DNA of 64,000 bases from Gracilibacillus alcaliphilus (lineage in GTDB: Bacteria; Bacillota; Bacilli; Bacillales; Amphibacillaceae), in contig NZ_JAFBFA010000006.1 of the NCBI RefSeq assembly GCF_016909015.1, forward strand, positions 124,001-188,000. The letters are read 5' to 3'. The notes beneath the pieces are model-generated. The model did no database searches. It was given only the letters and a program-made list of their open reading frames with translations, and was not told the DNA's origin. Shown here in pieces: positions 43,704-52,583 of this stretch. How positions within the stretch are numbered: position 1 is the first letter of the stretch; the number at the start of each line of letters is the position of its first letter. Position numbers and translations under genes: made by a program.

Positions 43704-44400
43704 AATTGTCCCACTTCCTTTCAAAGTTAAAAAATTATGTCCCTTAAGTACGACATGACTCCGATTATTTTTATGTAATCAGAGTACGGTTTTGTAGTGG
43801 TTATGGTGCTGGACATCTGCAGAAAAACTGGTTTGATGTTTAGAACCATAATAAATCTCAGTAAGGCATACAAACTTCTTACTGATTGAAGGTGCACTTT
43901 ATGTGGCTGGAATGGATGGAATTTATCTGCTTTATCAATTATTCACTTAAACTATGAGACTCTTTGAATAAATCAAGAGATGATAGAGGCACATCTATTA
44001 TCATAACATGAATTTAGAAAAATGAATAATTTTTTCAATAATCCGTCTCTTTCTTAAACTATGAAAACAAATCAAAAATACATATATTCGTAAGTATATT
44101 ACCGTCTATGTCTGTATGTAAACATAAATCTAGCTAGTAGAATGGGAGATTTTCTGACGCTTCGTACTAGACACAATTTGTCATATTATTTATGCTGATG
44201 TATATATTTTTAAGAAGTTTTGAGCACTTACAAATAGGTGGAATGTAAAAAATATCATAAAAATAGTTTTGCGAAGTGAGTTCGCGCTGTTTGAACATCC
44301 TCTTTTTTTAGTATTTCTACTTTCCGTTTGGTGTACTCGTGTGAAACGTAAGTTGTTATAATATGAAAATATAGTGCTGTTTAAGCAAGGAGAGGTGTCG
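43704..44400. other. Divergent intergenic region between ppc and glpP
   Basis: About 700 bp, AT-rich, no gene seen. An imperfect hairpin ACTCCGATTA/TAATCAGAGT lies at 43758-43784, near the expected ppc leader. CAGTAAG/CTTACTG pair near 43858-43885. Near 44270-44310 there is a small GCGAA/TTCGC hairpin followed by GTTTGAACATCCTC, whose reverse complement resembles the end of repeat copy B. Promoters for ppc and glpP must lie here but no clean consensus was found. Confidence 0.4.
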
Positions 44401-44943
44401 ATGAAGTTACAAGGTGTACTGCCAGCAGTAAGAAAAATGAAGGATTTTGAAAAGGTGTTGCAAAGTGATCATTCTTTAGTCATTTTATTAGAAACGAGAA
44501 TTGCTCAGCTGCCAAAACTTGTTCAGTATGCTAAACAACATCAAAAGAAGGTATTTGTTCATGGCGATTTAATTAACGGTTTAAAGTTAGATCGGTATGG
44601 ATTAGAGTTTTTGGTGCATCATATAAAGATTGATGGAATTATTTCAACAAGAGCTAATGTGATTGCATTGGCAAAGCAACACACGATCTATGCTATTCAG
44701 CGCTTATTTGCTATTGACAGTTCTGCGGTGGAGAAGAATATAGATTTGATTAACAAGACGAAACCCGATTATGTGGAAGTGCTGCCAGGTATTATTCCTT
44801 CTGTTATCAAGGAAATCATCCAGAGCACCAATACACCAGTCATTGCCGGAGGACTAATTAAGACGAGAGAAGAGGTTGAAATGGTGTTAACCCATGGAGC
44901 CGTGGCTGTTACTACTTCAGAGGCAAGTTTATGGCAAAGATAG
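44401..44943 (+). CDS. glpP: Glycerol uptake operon antiterminator
   Basis: A 180-residue RNA-binding regulator that, with glycerol 3-phosphate, prevents premature termination in the leaders of glycerol genes. The motifs LETRIAQLPKLV, VFVHGDLINGLKLD, GIISTRANVIALAKQ, AIQRLFAIDSSA and VEVLPGIIP...PVIAGGLI are those of the TIM-barrel-like GlpP family. ATG 44401 follows AAGGAGAGGTGTCG; the in-frame upstream codons are rejected. Its target leader terminator is immediately downstream (45010-45071), ahead of glpK. Confidence 0.95.
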   Translation: MKLQGVLPAVRKMKDFEKVLQSDHSLVILLETRIAQLPKLVQYAKQHQKKVFVHGDLINGLKLDRYGLEFLVHHIKIDGIISTRANVIALAKQHTIYAIQRLFAIDSSAVEKNIDLINKTKPDYVEVLPGIIPSVIKEIIQSTNTPVIAGGLIKTREEVEMVLTHGAVAVTTSEASLWQR

Positions 44944-45000
44944 TTGACAGACAATTTGTTTTTATAGTATCTTAATCACTAACAAGTTAAAACCGTGCCG

Positions 45001-45071
45001 GAGACGAGGAGTCCACATCGTAATTTCGTAGCTTTAATAAAGGTTGCGTTATTGTCTTTGTGGACTTTTTT
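45001..45071 (+). promoter_or_regulatory. GlpP-controlled leader terminator upstream of glpK
   Basis: GAGACGAGGAGTCCACA (45001-45017) is the characteristic glp leader. AGTCCACA (45010-45017) pairs with TGTGGACT (45059-45066), followed by TTTTTT, forming the terminator that GlpP with glycerol 3-phosphate overcomes. A TTGACA at 44944-44949, overlapping the end of glpP, may be the -35 of the glpK promoter, although no well-spaced -10 is obvious. Confidence 0.8.
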
Positions 45072-45188
45072 CATACTTGATTTCCTCACGGCTTGCTATA
45101 AGGATGGGGATGGTTTTAGATTATTTCTTTTGTGGTAACACTAAGATAACAAAAGATTTATTACAAGATAAGGATGGGGGAAAGTACG

Positions 45189-46679
45189 ATGGAAAAGTAT
45201 ATACTATCGATTGATCAAGGAACTACCAGTTCAAGGGCGATTGTTTTTAATAAAAGTGGGGAGGTTGTAGAATCAAGCCAACTGGAATTTGAACAATTTT
45301 TTCCGCAAGCAGGCTGGGTAGAACATGATGCCAATGAGATTTGGACATCGGTATTGGCGTGTATTGCAGATGTTTTGCGTAAAGCAGATATTAATGCTAG
45401 TCAAATTGAGGGAATTGGCATTACTAATCAACGGGAGACAACTGTAGTTTGGGATAAAGATACTGGCAAACCAATTTATAAAGCAATTGTCTGGCAGTCT
45501 CGTCAAACAGATGACATTTGCCGAGAACTGCGTGAGGCAGGTCATGAAGACACCTTCCGTAAAAAAACAGGGCTGCTTATCGATGCCTATTTTTCAGGAA
45601 CCAAGGTGAAATGGATCTTAGATTATGTCGAGGGAGCGCGTGAAAAAGCAGAGCAAGGCAAATTATTATTTGGAACGATCGATACGTGGCTGATTTACAA
45701 ATTTACTAACGGCAAGGTTCATGTGACGGATTATTCAAATGCCTCAAGAACTTTAATGTATAATATTTACGATTTACAATGGGATGATGAACTTCTGGAT
45801 ATTTTGGGTGTTCCAGAGAATATGCTGCCTGAAGTGAAATCGTCTTCTGAGATTTATGGAGAAACCGTTTCTTACCATTTCTTTGGTTACAACGTACCGA
45901 TTGCCGGTGCTGCAGGAGATCAACAGGCAGCTTTATTTGGTCAGGCATGTTTTGAGAAGGGGATGGTGAAGAATACATACGGTACAGGATGTTTTGTATT
46001 GATGCATACGGGAGAGGAGCCTGTACGTTCAGAGCATGGGTTATTGACAACACTGGCTTGCAGCATGGATGGAAAAGCAGAATATGCCTTAGAGGGCAGT
46101 ATTTTTGTGGCGGGTTCAGCGATCCAATGGCTTCGTGATGGTATGCGCATGTTTAAGAATGCTAAGGAATCAGAGAAGTATGCTTCTAAGGTAGAATCAA
46201 CGGATGGTGTCTATTTCGTGCCAGCGTTTGTAGGGCTTGGTACACCATATTGGGATAGTGATGCCAGAGGTGCAGTATTTGGCCTGACACGTGGTACATC
46301 TAAGGAGCATTTTATCCGCGCAACATTGGAAGCCCTTGCTTATCAAACAAAAGATGTAGTGGGGGTTATGGCCGAAGATGCAGGCACACATGTGAAATCC
46401 CTGCGGGTAGACGGTGGCGCAGTATCCAATAATTTTCTGATGCAGTTCCAGAGTGATTTGCTGGATGTATCGGTAGAACGACCAGAAATTATTGAAACAA
46501 CAGCACTGGGGGCTGCTTATTTGGCTGGTTTGGCTGTAGGTTTTTGGCAAAACAGAGAGGAGATTAGCGAACAATGGCGAGTCGACAAGGAGTTTACAAG
46601 TAAAATGGAGGAAGAGAAGCGCCAGCGTTTATATAAAGGATGGCAAAAGGCAGTAGAAGCGACGAGGGTCTTTAAATAA
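45189..46679 (+). CDS. glpK: Glycerol kinase
   Basis: A 496-residue FGGY-family kinase that phosphorylates glycerol to glycerol 3-phosphate. SIDQGTTSSRAIVF (phosphate loop), the glycerol-binding GITNQRETTVVWD, DYSNASRTLMYNI and the C-terminal GGAVSNNFLMQFQSD are canonical. His230 in YHFFG is the site phosphorylated by PTS HPr in Firmicutes, so activity is probably stimulated when preferred sugars are absent. The length equals B. subtilis GlpK. ATG 45189 follows GGGGGAAAG. The leader carries the GlpP-controlled terminator. The usual glpF facilitator gene is missing between leader and glpK. Confidence 0.97.
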   Translation: MEKYILSIDQGTTSSRAIVFNKSGEVVESSQLEFEQFFPQAGWVEHDANEIWTSVLACIADVLRKADINASQIEGIGITNQRETTVVWDKDTGKPIYKAIVWQSRQTDDICRELREAGHEDTFRKKTGLLIDAYFSGTKVKWILDYVEGAREKAEQGKLLFGTIDTWLIYKFTNGKVHVTDYSNASRTLMYNIYDLQWDDELLDILGVPENMLPEVKSSSEIYGETVSYHFFGYNVPIAGAAGDQQAALFGQACFEKGMVKNTYGTGCFVLMHTGEEPVRSEHGLLTTLACSMDGKAEYALEGSIFVAGSAIQWLRDGMRMFKNAKESEKYASKVESTDGVYFVPAFVGLGTPYWDSDARGAVFGLTRGTSKEHFIRATLEALAYQTKDVVGVMAEDAGTHVKSLRVDGGAVSNNFLMQFQSDLLDVSVERPEIIETTALGAAYLAGLAVGFWQNREEISEQWRVDKEFTSKMEEEKRQRLYKGWQKAVEATRVFK

Positions 46680-46730
46680 AGGAAACTTCTATATGGAGAT
46701 TTATGGATGTACTAAATTTTAATCAATAAA

Positions 46731-46766
46731 GTGCGTGTTCAAAAGTTTGATAAAATTGAACAACCA
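46731..46766. repeat. Dispersed repeat, partial copy C (upstream of glpD)
   Basis: GTGCGTGTTCAAAAGTTTGAT is present here read in two parts (GTGCGTGTTC, then AAAAGTTTGAT). It is the reverse complement of the right ends of repeat copies A and B, and ends with TTGAAC. It lies about 20 nt before the glpD start codon. Confidence 0.5.
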
Positions 46767-46784
46767 CATAAAGGAGAAAATAAG

Positions 46785-48440
46785 ATGACATTTTCTAGTT
46801 TAAACCGTGATCAAGTCTATCAGGAACTTCAGCAGCAGCCGTTGGATCTGATTATTGTTGGTGGCGGAATTACAGGCGCAGGCATTGCCTTAGATGCAGT
46901 TTTGCGAGGCTTAAAAGTAGCGTTGTTTGAGATGCAAGATTTTTCAGCAGGTACTTCCAGCCGCTCTACAAAACTTGTACATGGCGGTTTAAGATATCTA
47001 AAACAATTTGAAGTGAAAATGGTGGCCGAAGTGGGCAAAGAACGTGAGATAGTCTATGAGAATGGACCACATGTGACAGTTCCGGAATGGATGCTGCTGC
47101 CATTTTACCGAAACGGCACATTTGGGCCGCTGTCAACCAATGCAGGGTTGCGTGTGTATGATTTCTTAGCTGGTGTAAAGAAATCAGAGCGCAGAAAAAT
47201 GTTGAACAGGGAGGAGGCATTGATTCGGGAGCCGTTATTGAAGAAGGAAGGCTTAAAAGGGGCAGGCTACTATGTGGAATACCGCACAGATGATGCCAGG
47301 CTTACCTTAGAAGTATTGAAGAAGGCGGTTGAACATGGAGCTCATGCACTAAATTATGCCAAGGTGCAGAAATTGCTATATGATGATAACGGCCAAATTC
47401 AAGGGGTGGAAGTAGAAGACCAAGTCAGCCATACCACATCTCAGGTGAAGGCAAAGTATGTAATTAACGCAACAGGCCCATGGGTAGATACATTGCGGGA
47501 AAAGGATCATTCCAAACGAGGCAAAACTTTGCATTTGACCAAAGGGATTCACTTAGTATTTGATCACTTGCGGTTTCCATTACAACAGGCAGTTTATTTT
47601 GATACCCCAGATGGCCGCATGGTATTTGCCATCCCTCGTGAAGGAAAAACATATGTAGGTACAACGGATACAACGTATACTGGTAACATTGCTCACCCCA
47701 CAATGACAGAAAGTGACCGTGCCTATGTTTTAAAGGCTATTGATTATATGTTCCCTGAATTATCAATTACTGCTGATGATGTAGAGTCGAGCTGGGCTGG
47801 ATTACGGCCGCTTATTCACGAAGAAGGGAAGGATCCTTCTGAAATTTCACGCAAGGATGAAATCTTCGAATCAGAGTCAGGTCTAATCTCGATTGCGGGC
47901 GGAAAATTAACTGGTTATCGTAAAATGGCTGAAGAAGTGGTAAATGTGATTCGAGACAAGATGATTGAAGCAGAGCGCAAGGTGTTTCTGCCAAGTGACA
48001 CGAAACACGTACCACTTTCAGGTGGAGATGTAAAAGGGTCTAAGGGGTTTGCCGATTACAAGGCAGAGCAGATTCAGAAAGGAACAGAAATTAGTTTAAC
48101 GGAAGAAGAGGCAGAACAGCTCGTTCAGCGCTATGGTTCTAATGTTCCAATTGTCTATCAATACTTTATCGATGCCGTGAATAATGAACGGGAAGAGCCA
48201 GTCTTGCAGGCGATGCTTCGATATAGCATAGAGCATGAGGCAGCTTGCACTCCGGCCGATTTCTTTATTCGCAGAACAGGAGCATTATACTTCGATATTG
48301 CATGGGTGAAACAGCATCAGGCATTAGTCTTGCAGGAAATGAAAAACATTTTAAACTGGACAGCTGCAAAGACAGAACAATATCAAGCAGAATTAGAACA
48401 ATATCTTAAGGAAGCTGTATATCCAACAACAGAGTCGTGA
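46785..48440 (+). CDS. glpD: Aerobic glycerol-3-phosphate dehydrogenase
   Basis: A 551-residue membrane-associated flavoenzyme oxidising glycerol 3-phosphate to dihydroxyacetone phosphate and feeding electrons to quinone. The FAD motif IVGGGITGAGIALDA lies near residues 22-36, TSSRSTKLVHGGLRYL is the second flavin signature, and the C-terminal accessory domain contains RYSIEHEAACTPADFFIRRTG. ATG 46785 follows AAAGGAG; the longer frame through repeat copy C is rejected. It is 105 nt after glpK and ends at a terminator (48433-48461). The absence of its own leader terminator suggests readthrough from glpK. Confidence 0.96.
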   Translation: MTFSSLNRDQVYQELQQQPLDLIIVGGGITGAGIALDAVLRGLKVALFEMQDFSAGTSSRSTKLVHGGLRYLKQFEVKMVAEVGKEREIVYENGPHVTVPEWMLLPFYRNGTFGPLSTNAGLRVYDFLAGVKKSERRKMLNREEALIREPLLKKEGLKGAGYYVEYRTDDARLTLEVLKKAVEHGAHALNYAKVQKLLYDDNGQIQGVEVEDQVSHTTSQVKAKYVINATGPWVDTLREKDHSKRGKTLHLTKGIHLVFDHLRFPLQQAVYFDTPDGRMVFAIPREGKTYVGTTDTTYTGNIAHPTMTESDRAYVLKAIDYMFPELSITADDVESSWAGLRPLIHEEGKDPSEISRKDEIFESESGLISIAGGKLTGYRKMAEEVVNVIRDKMIEAERKVFLPSDTKHVPLSGGDVKGSKGFADYKAEQIQKGTEISLTEEEAEQLVQRYGSNVPIVYQYFIDAVNNEREEPVLQAMLRYSIEHEAACTPADFFIRRTGALYFDIAWVKQHQALVLQEMKNILNWTAAKTEQYQAELEQYLKEAVYPTTES

Positions 48441-48461
48441 GGTCTAACCCCACGGCTTTTT
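48433..48461 (+). terminator. Intrinsic terminator of glpKD
   Basis: AGTCGTGAGG (48433-48442) pairs with CCCCACGGCT (48448-48457) with one mismatch and one G-U, followed by TTTTT. It overlaps the glpD stop codon. Confidence 0.8.
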
Positions 48462-48504
48462 CTCTGAAGGCTGTGTTAATAACTATGTTGATAATCATAT
48501 AAAA

Positions 48505-48535
48505 GTAAACGCTTGGAATTATTCCAAGCGTTTAC
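48505..48535. repeat. Perfect 15-bp palindrome
   Basis: GTAAACGCTTGGAAT (48505-48519) and ATTCCAAGCGTTTAC (48521-48535) are perfect reverse complements around a single base. No T tract follows on either strand, so it is not a standard terminator. Confidence 0.7.
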
Positions 48536-48652
48536 GATGTGCATTTGTTCTTCTTCAAGTAAAGCACGCGTTAGCATAGTGGATGGGGCTAGTCGTATCC
48601 AGGTGTACCGGTGTGTATTGGACTGTCCTTGAGCGCCCGAAACTTCCTGTCA

Positions 48653-48946
48653 TTAGTGTTCATTTGCTTCGATTTGATGGAGAATTTCATTAACGACGTG
48701 CGCGATCGGTGCGGTGGCGTCGATTATAATCCCGTTTTTGGGAACGCCTTCTTTCGTTTGATACATTCGCGCACTGATTTCTCGTTCCTCTGGTCTGCCA
48801 CCCCAGTCAGTTGGGTCCAGTGCCACTCGCTCATCAATCCGCCGGAGACTGGTTTCCAAGTCAACCTCAAGGACAAGCAATTCGCTGCAGACCGTAGTTT
48901 TGCCGGCGCCGGAAACGCCTCCAATCAGATAATTCCTAATGCCCAT
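48653..48946 (-). pseudogene. P-loop nucleotide kinase-like gene with large internal in-frame deletion
   Basis: 97 codons with ribosome site GGAGGG before ATG 48946. The N-terminus RNYLIGGVSGAGKTTVCSELL has a perfect Walker A. The next residues, VLEVDLETSLRRIDERV...WGGRPEERE, correspond to the distal part of AAA_17/adenylate kinase-like proteins, in which roughly 80 residues normally separate the two blocks. The middle, including substrate-binding and lid parts, is therefore missing while the frame stays open, pointing to an internal deletion. The product is unlikely to be an active kinase. It lies alone between glpD and dhaK on the opposite strand. Confidence 0.7.
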
Positions 48947-48969
48947 TGTTAGACCCTCCATTTCCTTCG

Positions 48970-49200
48970 CTAAACTGAATCGTTAAATAAGGTTCGTTCA
49001 CCTAATATTATCACAATTAATTGCCTCAATACATAAAATGTTCCCCCTTTTAACAAGGCTGCCAATCGCTTTTTCTGCTTTTGTTTTTCGATACGTCCTT
49101 TACAAGCTACCTTAGAAATTTTTAGTACGGTCACGACAGCAGGTACGCAGACTTGCTCTTTACTGATTCCTCGAAACTGTGATACAACGAAGTACCAATT
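48970..49200 (-). pseudogene. Possible decayed coding remnant
   Basis: About 75 codons open on the minus strand, with protein-like content (VSQFRGISKEQVCVP, KGRIEKQKQKKRLAALLKGG, FYVLRQLIVIILG). They end in a stop at 48970 and have no credible start; upstream the frame runs antisense into dhaK. The basic composition resembles the tail of a transposase or DNA-binding protein, but no family is recognised. The dhaK promoter must also lie here; TACAAT at 49224-49229 is a possible -10. Confidence 0.3.
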
Positions 49201-49272
49201 TAGAGTTAAGTCTCTGAGTGTGGTACAATAAAGGAAGATTTTCACAAGCTTATAGGAACGAGGTGGTTGGTG

Positions 49273-50262
49273 ATGAAAAAAGTAGTTAATCATCCGGACA
49301 AGGTTGTTCAAGATATGTTGGATGGTTTTGTGAAAGCGCATCATACATCTATGAAACGAATTCCAGATACTACTGTTATCATTAGGCAAGAGGCCCCAAT
49401 CTCTGGCAAGGTTGGATTGGTAAGTGGCGGGGGCAGCGGTCATGAGCCTGCACATGCCGGCTATGTGGGAAAAGGAATGCTGGATGCAGCTGTGGTAGGA
49501 GAGGTGTTTACTTCTCCAACACCTGATCAAGTGTTAGAGGCGATAAAAGCTGTCGACAGTGGAGCAGGTGTATTATTAATCATTAAGAATTACACCGGTG
49601 ATGTGATGAATTTTGAAATGGCGGCTGAACTAGCAGAAGCAGAAGGGATTACCGTTGACAAGGTGATTGTAAATGATGATGTTGCAGTGGAAGACAGTAC
49701 CTTTACCACAGGACGGCGAGGAATTGCAGGGACAGTATTGGTTCACCGTGTAGCAGGAGCTGTGGCAGAGACTGGTGCCAGTTTAGCAGAAGTGAAACAA
49801 GCTGCGGAAAAAGTCGTCCGCAATGTACGTTCCATGGGACTGGCCTTGACGGCGTGTACCGTACCAGCAGCTGGTAAACCGAGTTTTACTTTACATGATA
49901 ATGAAATAGAAATAGGCACAGGTATTCACGGTGAACCGGGGATTGAACGGGTGCCTTTGCAAACAGCAGAAGAAATGAGCGAGCGGTTAGTAGAAAAAAT
50001 TCTAGCTGATAAAGATTATACGAACAGCGAAGTGGCAATCATGATTAATGGAATGGGTGCGACCCCGGAAATGGAACTGTATATTGTCTATAGAGAAGTA
50101 GAACGATTACTGCATAAACATGGGATAGCCGTTTATCGTGCCTGGGTTGGAGAGTATATGACATCATTAGAAATGGCTGGCTTCTCAGTCACTTTACTAG
50201 CGGTTGATCATGAAATCAAACAGGCATTATCCACACCGGTAGAAACAATCGCATTTAGATAA
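49273..50262 (+). CDS. dhaK: PTS-dependent dihydroxyacetone kinase, substrate-binding subunit
   Basis: A 329-residue subunit that binds dihydroxyacetone covalently through His219 (GTGIHGEPGIER), for phosphorylation by DhaL-bound ADP/ATP. SGGGSGHEPAHAGYVGKGMLDAAV (about 51-74, read in parts) and NYTGDVMNFE are family signatures. CGAGGTGGTTG precedes ATG 49273; the TTG and GTG just upstream are too close to it. It is first of dhaKLM, with an 87-nt gap before dhaL. No DhaR/DhaS regulator is adjacent. Confidence 0.95.
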   Translation: MKKVVNHPDKVVQDMLDGFVKAHHTSMKRIPDTTVIIRQEAPISGKVGLVSGGGSGHEPAHAGYVGKGMLDAAVVGEVFTSPTPDQVLEAIKAVDSGAGVLLIIKNYTGDVMNFEMAAELAEAEGITVDKVIVNDDVAVEDSTFTTGRRGIAGTVLVHRVAGAVAETGASLAEVKQAAEKVVRNVRSMGLALTACTVPAAGKPSFTLHDNEIEIGTGIHGEPGIERVPLQTAEEMSERLVEKILADKDYTNSEVAIMINGMGATPEMELYIVYREVERLLHKHGIAVYRAWVGEYMTSLEMAGFSVTLLAVDHEIKQALSTPVETIAFR

Positions 50263-50349
50263 GGCCGCCTCTCTGGTTTGTGCCAATCAAATAAAAGCTT
50301 GGCACGTTGGCTGAATTTTCCTAAAAAATGATTACAAAGGAGAAAATGT

Positions 50350-50973
50350 ATGGTAATTTTAACAGTAGATCAAGCCAAGCAATGGATGATAGAAAGTCAA
50401 AAGAAATTAGTCGAACATAAAGAGCAGCTGACGACATTAGATCAAGCAATTGGCGACGGAGATCATGGGATTAATATGGCAAGAGGCTTCTCAGAAGTAG
50501 TTGATAAGATTGAAGGAACGGAATACGACACGGTTGCCGATGTCTTGAAATCAGCTGCAATGACTTTAACTGCTAAAGTTGGCGGTGCTTCAGGTCCGCT
50601 TTATGGGACAGCTTTTTTAAAAATGGCGGTATCGTTACAAGGAAAAGAAGTAACAGCGGAGGCCTTTGTTGACGCGGTCGATGCCGGATTGGAAGGTATT
50701 CAGACAAGAGGAAAGGCTGAATTTGGTGAAAAAACGTTATTTGATGTCTGGTATCAAGTAGCTGCTTTTCTTCATTCAGAACCGTACGATACATGGGAGG
50801 GTATTTTGGAAGTGTGTCAAGCCATTATCGAGGATACAAGAGAGATGGTAGCACTGCGTGGCAGAGCCTCCTACTTAAAGGAACGATCAAAAGGACATAT
50901 TGATCCCGGTTCGATGTCTTCGTTCTATATCTTTCAGGCCTTTGTCGATGTATTAGAATGGGAGAAAGCCTAA
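50350..50973 (+). CDS. dhaL: Dihydroxyacetone kinase, ADP-binding subunit
   Basis: A 207-residue subunit that holds ADP/ATP and two magnesium ions and transfers phosphate to dihydroxyacetone on DhaK. The metal-binding motif LDQAIGDGDHGINMARGF (about residues 31-48) is complete, as are GGASGPLYGTAF and the C-terminal GRASYLKERSKGHIDPGS nucleotide-lid segment. The ribosome site AAAGGAG precedes ATG 50350. The stop TAA overlaps the dhaM start codon by one base, indicating translational coupling. Confidence 0.95.
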   Translation: MVILTVDQAKQWMIESQKKLVEHKEQLTTLDQAIGDGDHGINMARGFSEVVDKIEGTEYDTVADVLKSAAMTLTAKVGGASGPLYGTAFLKMAVSLQGKEVTAEAFVDAVDAGLEGIQTRGKAEFGEKTLFDVWYQVAAFLHSEPYDTWEGILEVCQAIIEDTREMVALRGRASYLKERSKGHIDPGSMSSFYIFQAFVDVLEWEKA

Positions 50974-51362
50974 TGTCTGGCAAGGTGGGTATTGTGATTA
51001 TCTCTCATAGTCCAGAGATAGCGAAGGGCATTCATGCCTTAATTAATCAGGTGATAGAAGGGGTGCCAGTTGCTGAAGCGGCCGGTACAGATGACGGAGA
51101 GATCGGTACCAGTATGGAGAAGATTCTTCTGGCAATTGAAACAGTCGATCAAGGACAAGGTGTTTTAATGTTCTATGACCTGGGGAGTGCCAAAATGAAT
51201 GCCGAGATGGCACTTGAATTTACGGAAGCAGCTGATGTGCGGATAGCCGACCATGTGGCGATTGTAGAAGGAACCTATGTGGCTGCTGTTGAGTCCAGTA
51301 TCGGCAAAACGCTGGATGATATTGTAGCAAGTCTAGAGAGACTAGCTATTACAGAAATGTAG
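50973..51362 (+). CDS. dhaM: PTS-dependent dihydroxyacetone kinase, phosphotransferase subunit
   Basis: A 129-residue EIIA-Man-like phosphocarrier: IVIISHSPEIAKG contains the phosphorylated His12, and MFYDLGSAKMNAEMALEF is typical. It passes phosphate from HPr to ADP on DhaL. Unlike E. coli DhaM it lacks fused HPr and EI-like domains, as usual in Firmicutes. ATG 50973 overlaps the dhaL stop. A perfect terminator hairpin follows at once. With dhaK and dhaL it forms one operon handling dihydroxyacetone beside the glycerol genes. Confidence 0.93.
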   Translation: MSGKVGIVIISHSPEIAKGIHALINQVIEGVPVAEAAGTDDGEIGTSMEKILLAIETVDQGQGVLMFYDLGSAKMNAEMALEFTEAADVRIADHVAIVEGTYVAAVESSIGKTLDDIVASLERLAITEM

Positions 51363-51388
51363 AAGAATCAGCCTTGGCTGATTCTTCT
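51361..51388. terminator. Bidirectional terminator after dhaM
   Basis: AGAAGAATCAGCC (51361-51373) and GGCTGATTCTTCT (51376-51388) pair perfectly over 13 bp. Placed between convergent dhaM and the 51399 gene. Confidence 0.8.
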
Positions 51389-51398
51389 GCGTTAGCGA

Positions 51399-52583
51399 TT
51401 AATGTATATGGATGGTTGCCCCCGCTGAGCTCCATGCAGCTCCTAATTCATGGGGAAGTTTCCCTTCTTGATAGCATAAAGTAAGCAATTTTTCCAGTCC
51501 TTCTACGGTTGTTAAGCGCTGCTGCTGGTGGTAGTGGATCAATTCCTCGGGGAATTTTGGTATTTCCGGCACAGATTCATGCATAGCATAAATTGCCTCG
51601 ACATGGGTACGCGCTGCTTCTGCACCGCAGCGAATTTGATCGGTTCCATTCTGAATGGCAGTAATCATTACACCTAGCTTTGATAGATGATTTCGTTCAG
51701 GATCTTCATAGCTAGACATAGTCCCATCTTTCCATGTTACCTGAATCTCCCCATTGGTTCCTTCTGGCTGATAAGAAATAGTGGCTTGTTCAAACTCTAA
51801 AGTGTAAGTCGGACGATGTTCCTCCATCACGGCATGAGAGGCAAGATAGATAATTTCTATTTGATTGGTTGTTTGGATTTTGACAGCACAAGTGTCAAAG
51901 GTTTCGATCGGATTGGCACGGTATAGTTCAGCAGATAATTGTTCGATTTCAGCACTTGTTTCCATCGAATCTCCAGCCAGGTAAAAAAGATGATGGAGAA
52001 AATGGGCCGTTGCGTTATTGGCCACACTATCAAAAATCCGCTCTCCATCTGGACTAAATTGTTTCCCTGCCCAACTGGAGCGATTGTAGTAATCTGCCGT
52101 ACGAGGCCAAAGCACCAAACTTTTCATCCGTAATGCTCGCCCAAACTTGCCGTCAAGGATGTCCTGTTTCAGCTGTTGCACTGTGTCAGTGAACGACCAA
52201 TTAAAGCCAATGGCCAGTTTCTTATTGGTGCGATCCCTTGTTTCAATCATTTCCTGTAATTGTTGGGGGTCAGCTGTGGCTGGTTTTTCACAAAGGACAT
52301 GGCTTCCATGCTCCATTGCCAAACAGCTCTGGTCTTTATGAAACTGAATCGGTGTAGAGATAATCGCAAGATCAGCCGTATGTACTTGATAAAATTCTTC
52401 TAAACTATGAAAAATAGGGATGTTGCGCTCAACAATTTCTTGATGGAAATTAGAACGCTCTGGACTAACATCGACAACACCTTGTAAGTATGCGTTTTCA
52501 TTGCTGCCATGAAGTAATTCCTTTAGATAGATATTTCCATAACCGCCCATCCCAACTAAGACGATGGATACTTGGTTATTCAT
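51399..52583 (-). CDS. Gfo/Idh/MocA-family oxidoreductase
   Basis: A 394-residue NAD(P)-dependent dehydrogenase: IVLVGMGGYGN (about residues 7-17) binds the cofactor and VLCEKPATAD (about 91-100) carries the family Lys. GERIFDSVANNATAHFLHHLFYL replaces the more usual GGG..D.GxH pattern, so it belongs to a distinct subgroup. GAGAGGGGAATT precedes ATG 52583; the 41 extra upstream codons are rejected. It is divergent from the AraC gene at 52807 and probably under its control. Confidence 0.88.
   Translation of the reverse strand: MNNQVSIVLVGMGGYGNIYLKELLHGSNENAYLQGVVDVSPERSNFHQEIVERNIPIFHSLEEFYQVHTADLAIISTPIQFHKDQSCLAMEHGSHVLCEKPATADPQQLQEMIETRDRTNKKLAIGFNWSFTDTVQQLKQDILDGKFGRALRMKSLVLWPRTADYYNRSSWAGKQFSPDGERIFDSVANNATAHFLHHLFYLAGDSMETSAEIEQLSAELYRANPIETFDTCAVKIQTTNQIEIIYLASHAVMEEHRPTYTLEFEQATISYQPEGTNGEIQVTWKDGTMSSYEDPERNHLSKLGVMITAIQNGTDQIRCGAEAARTHVEAIYAMHESVPEIPKFPEELIHYHQQQRLTTVEGLEKLLTLCYQEGKLPHELGAAWSSAGATIHIH

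Noticed and set aside
48611..48952. 113-codon plus-strand frame opposite the kinase remnant
   Set aside because: It is the antisense of the P-loop remnant, whose Walker A motif and ribosome site show the true coding strand.
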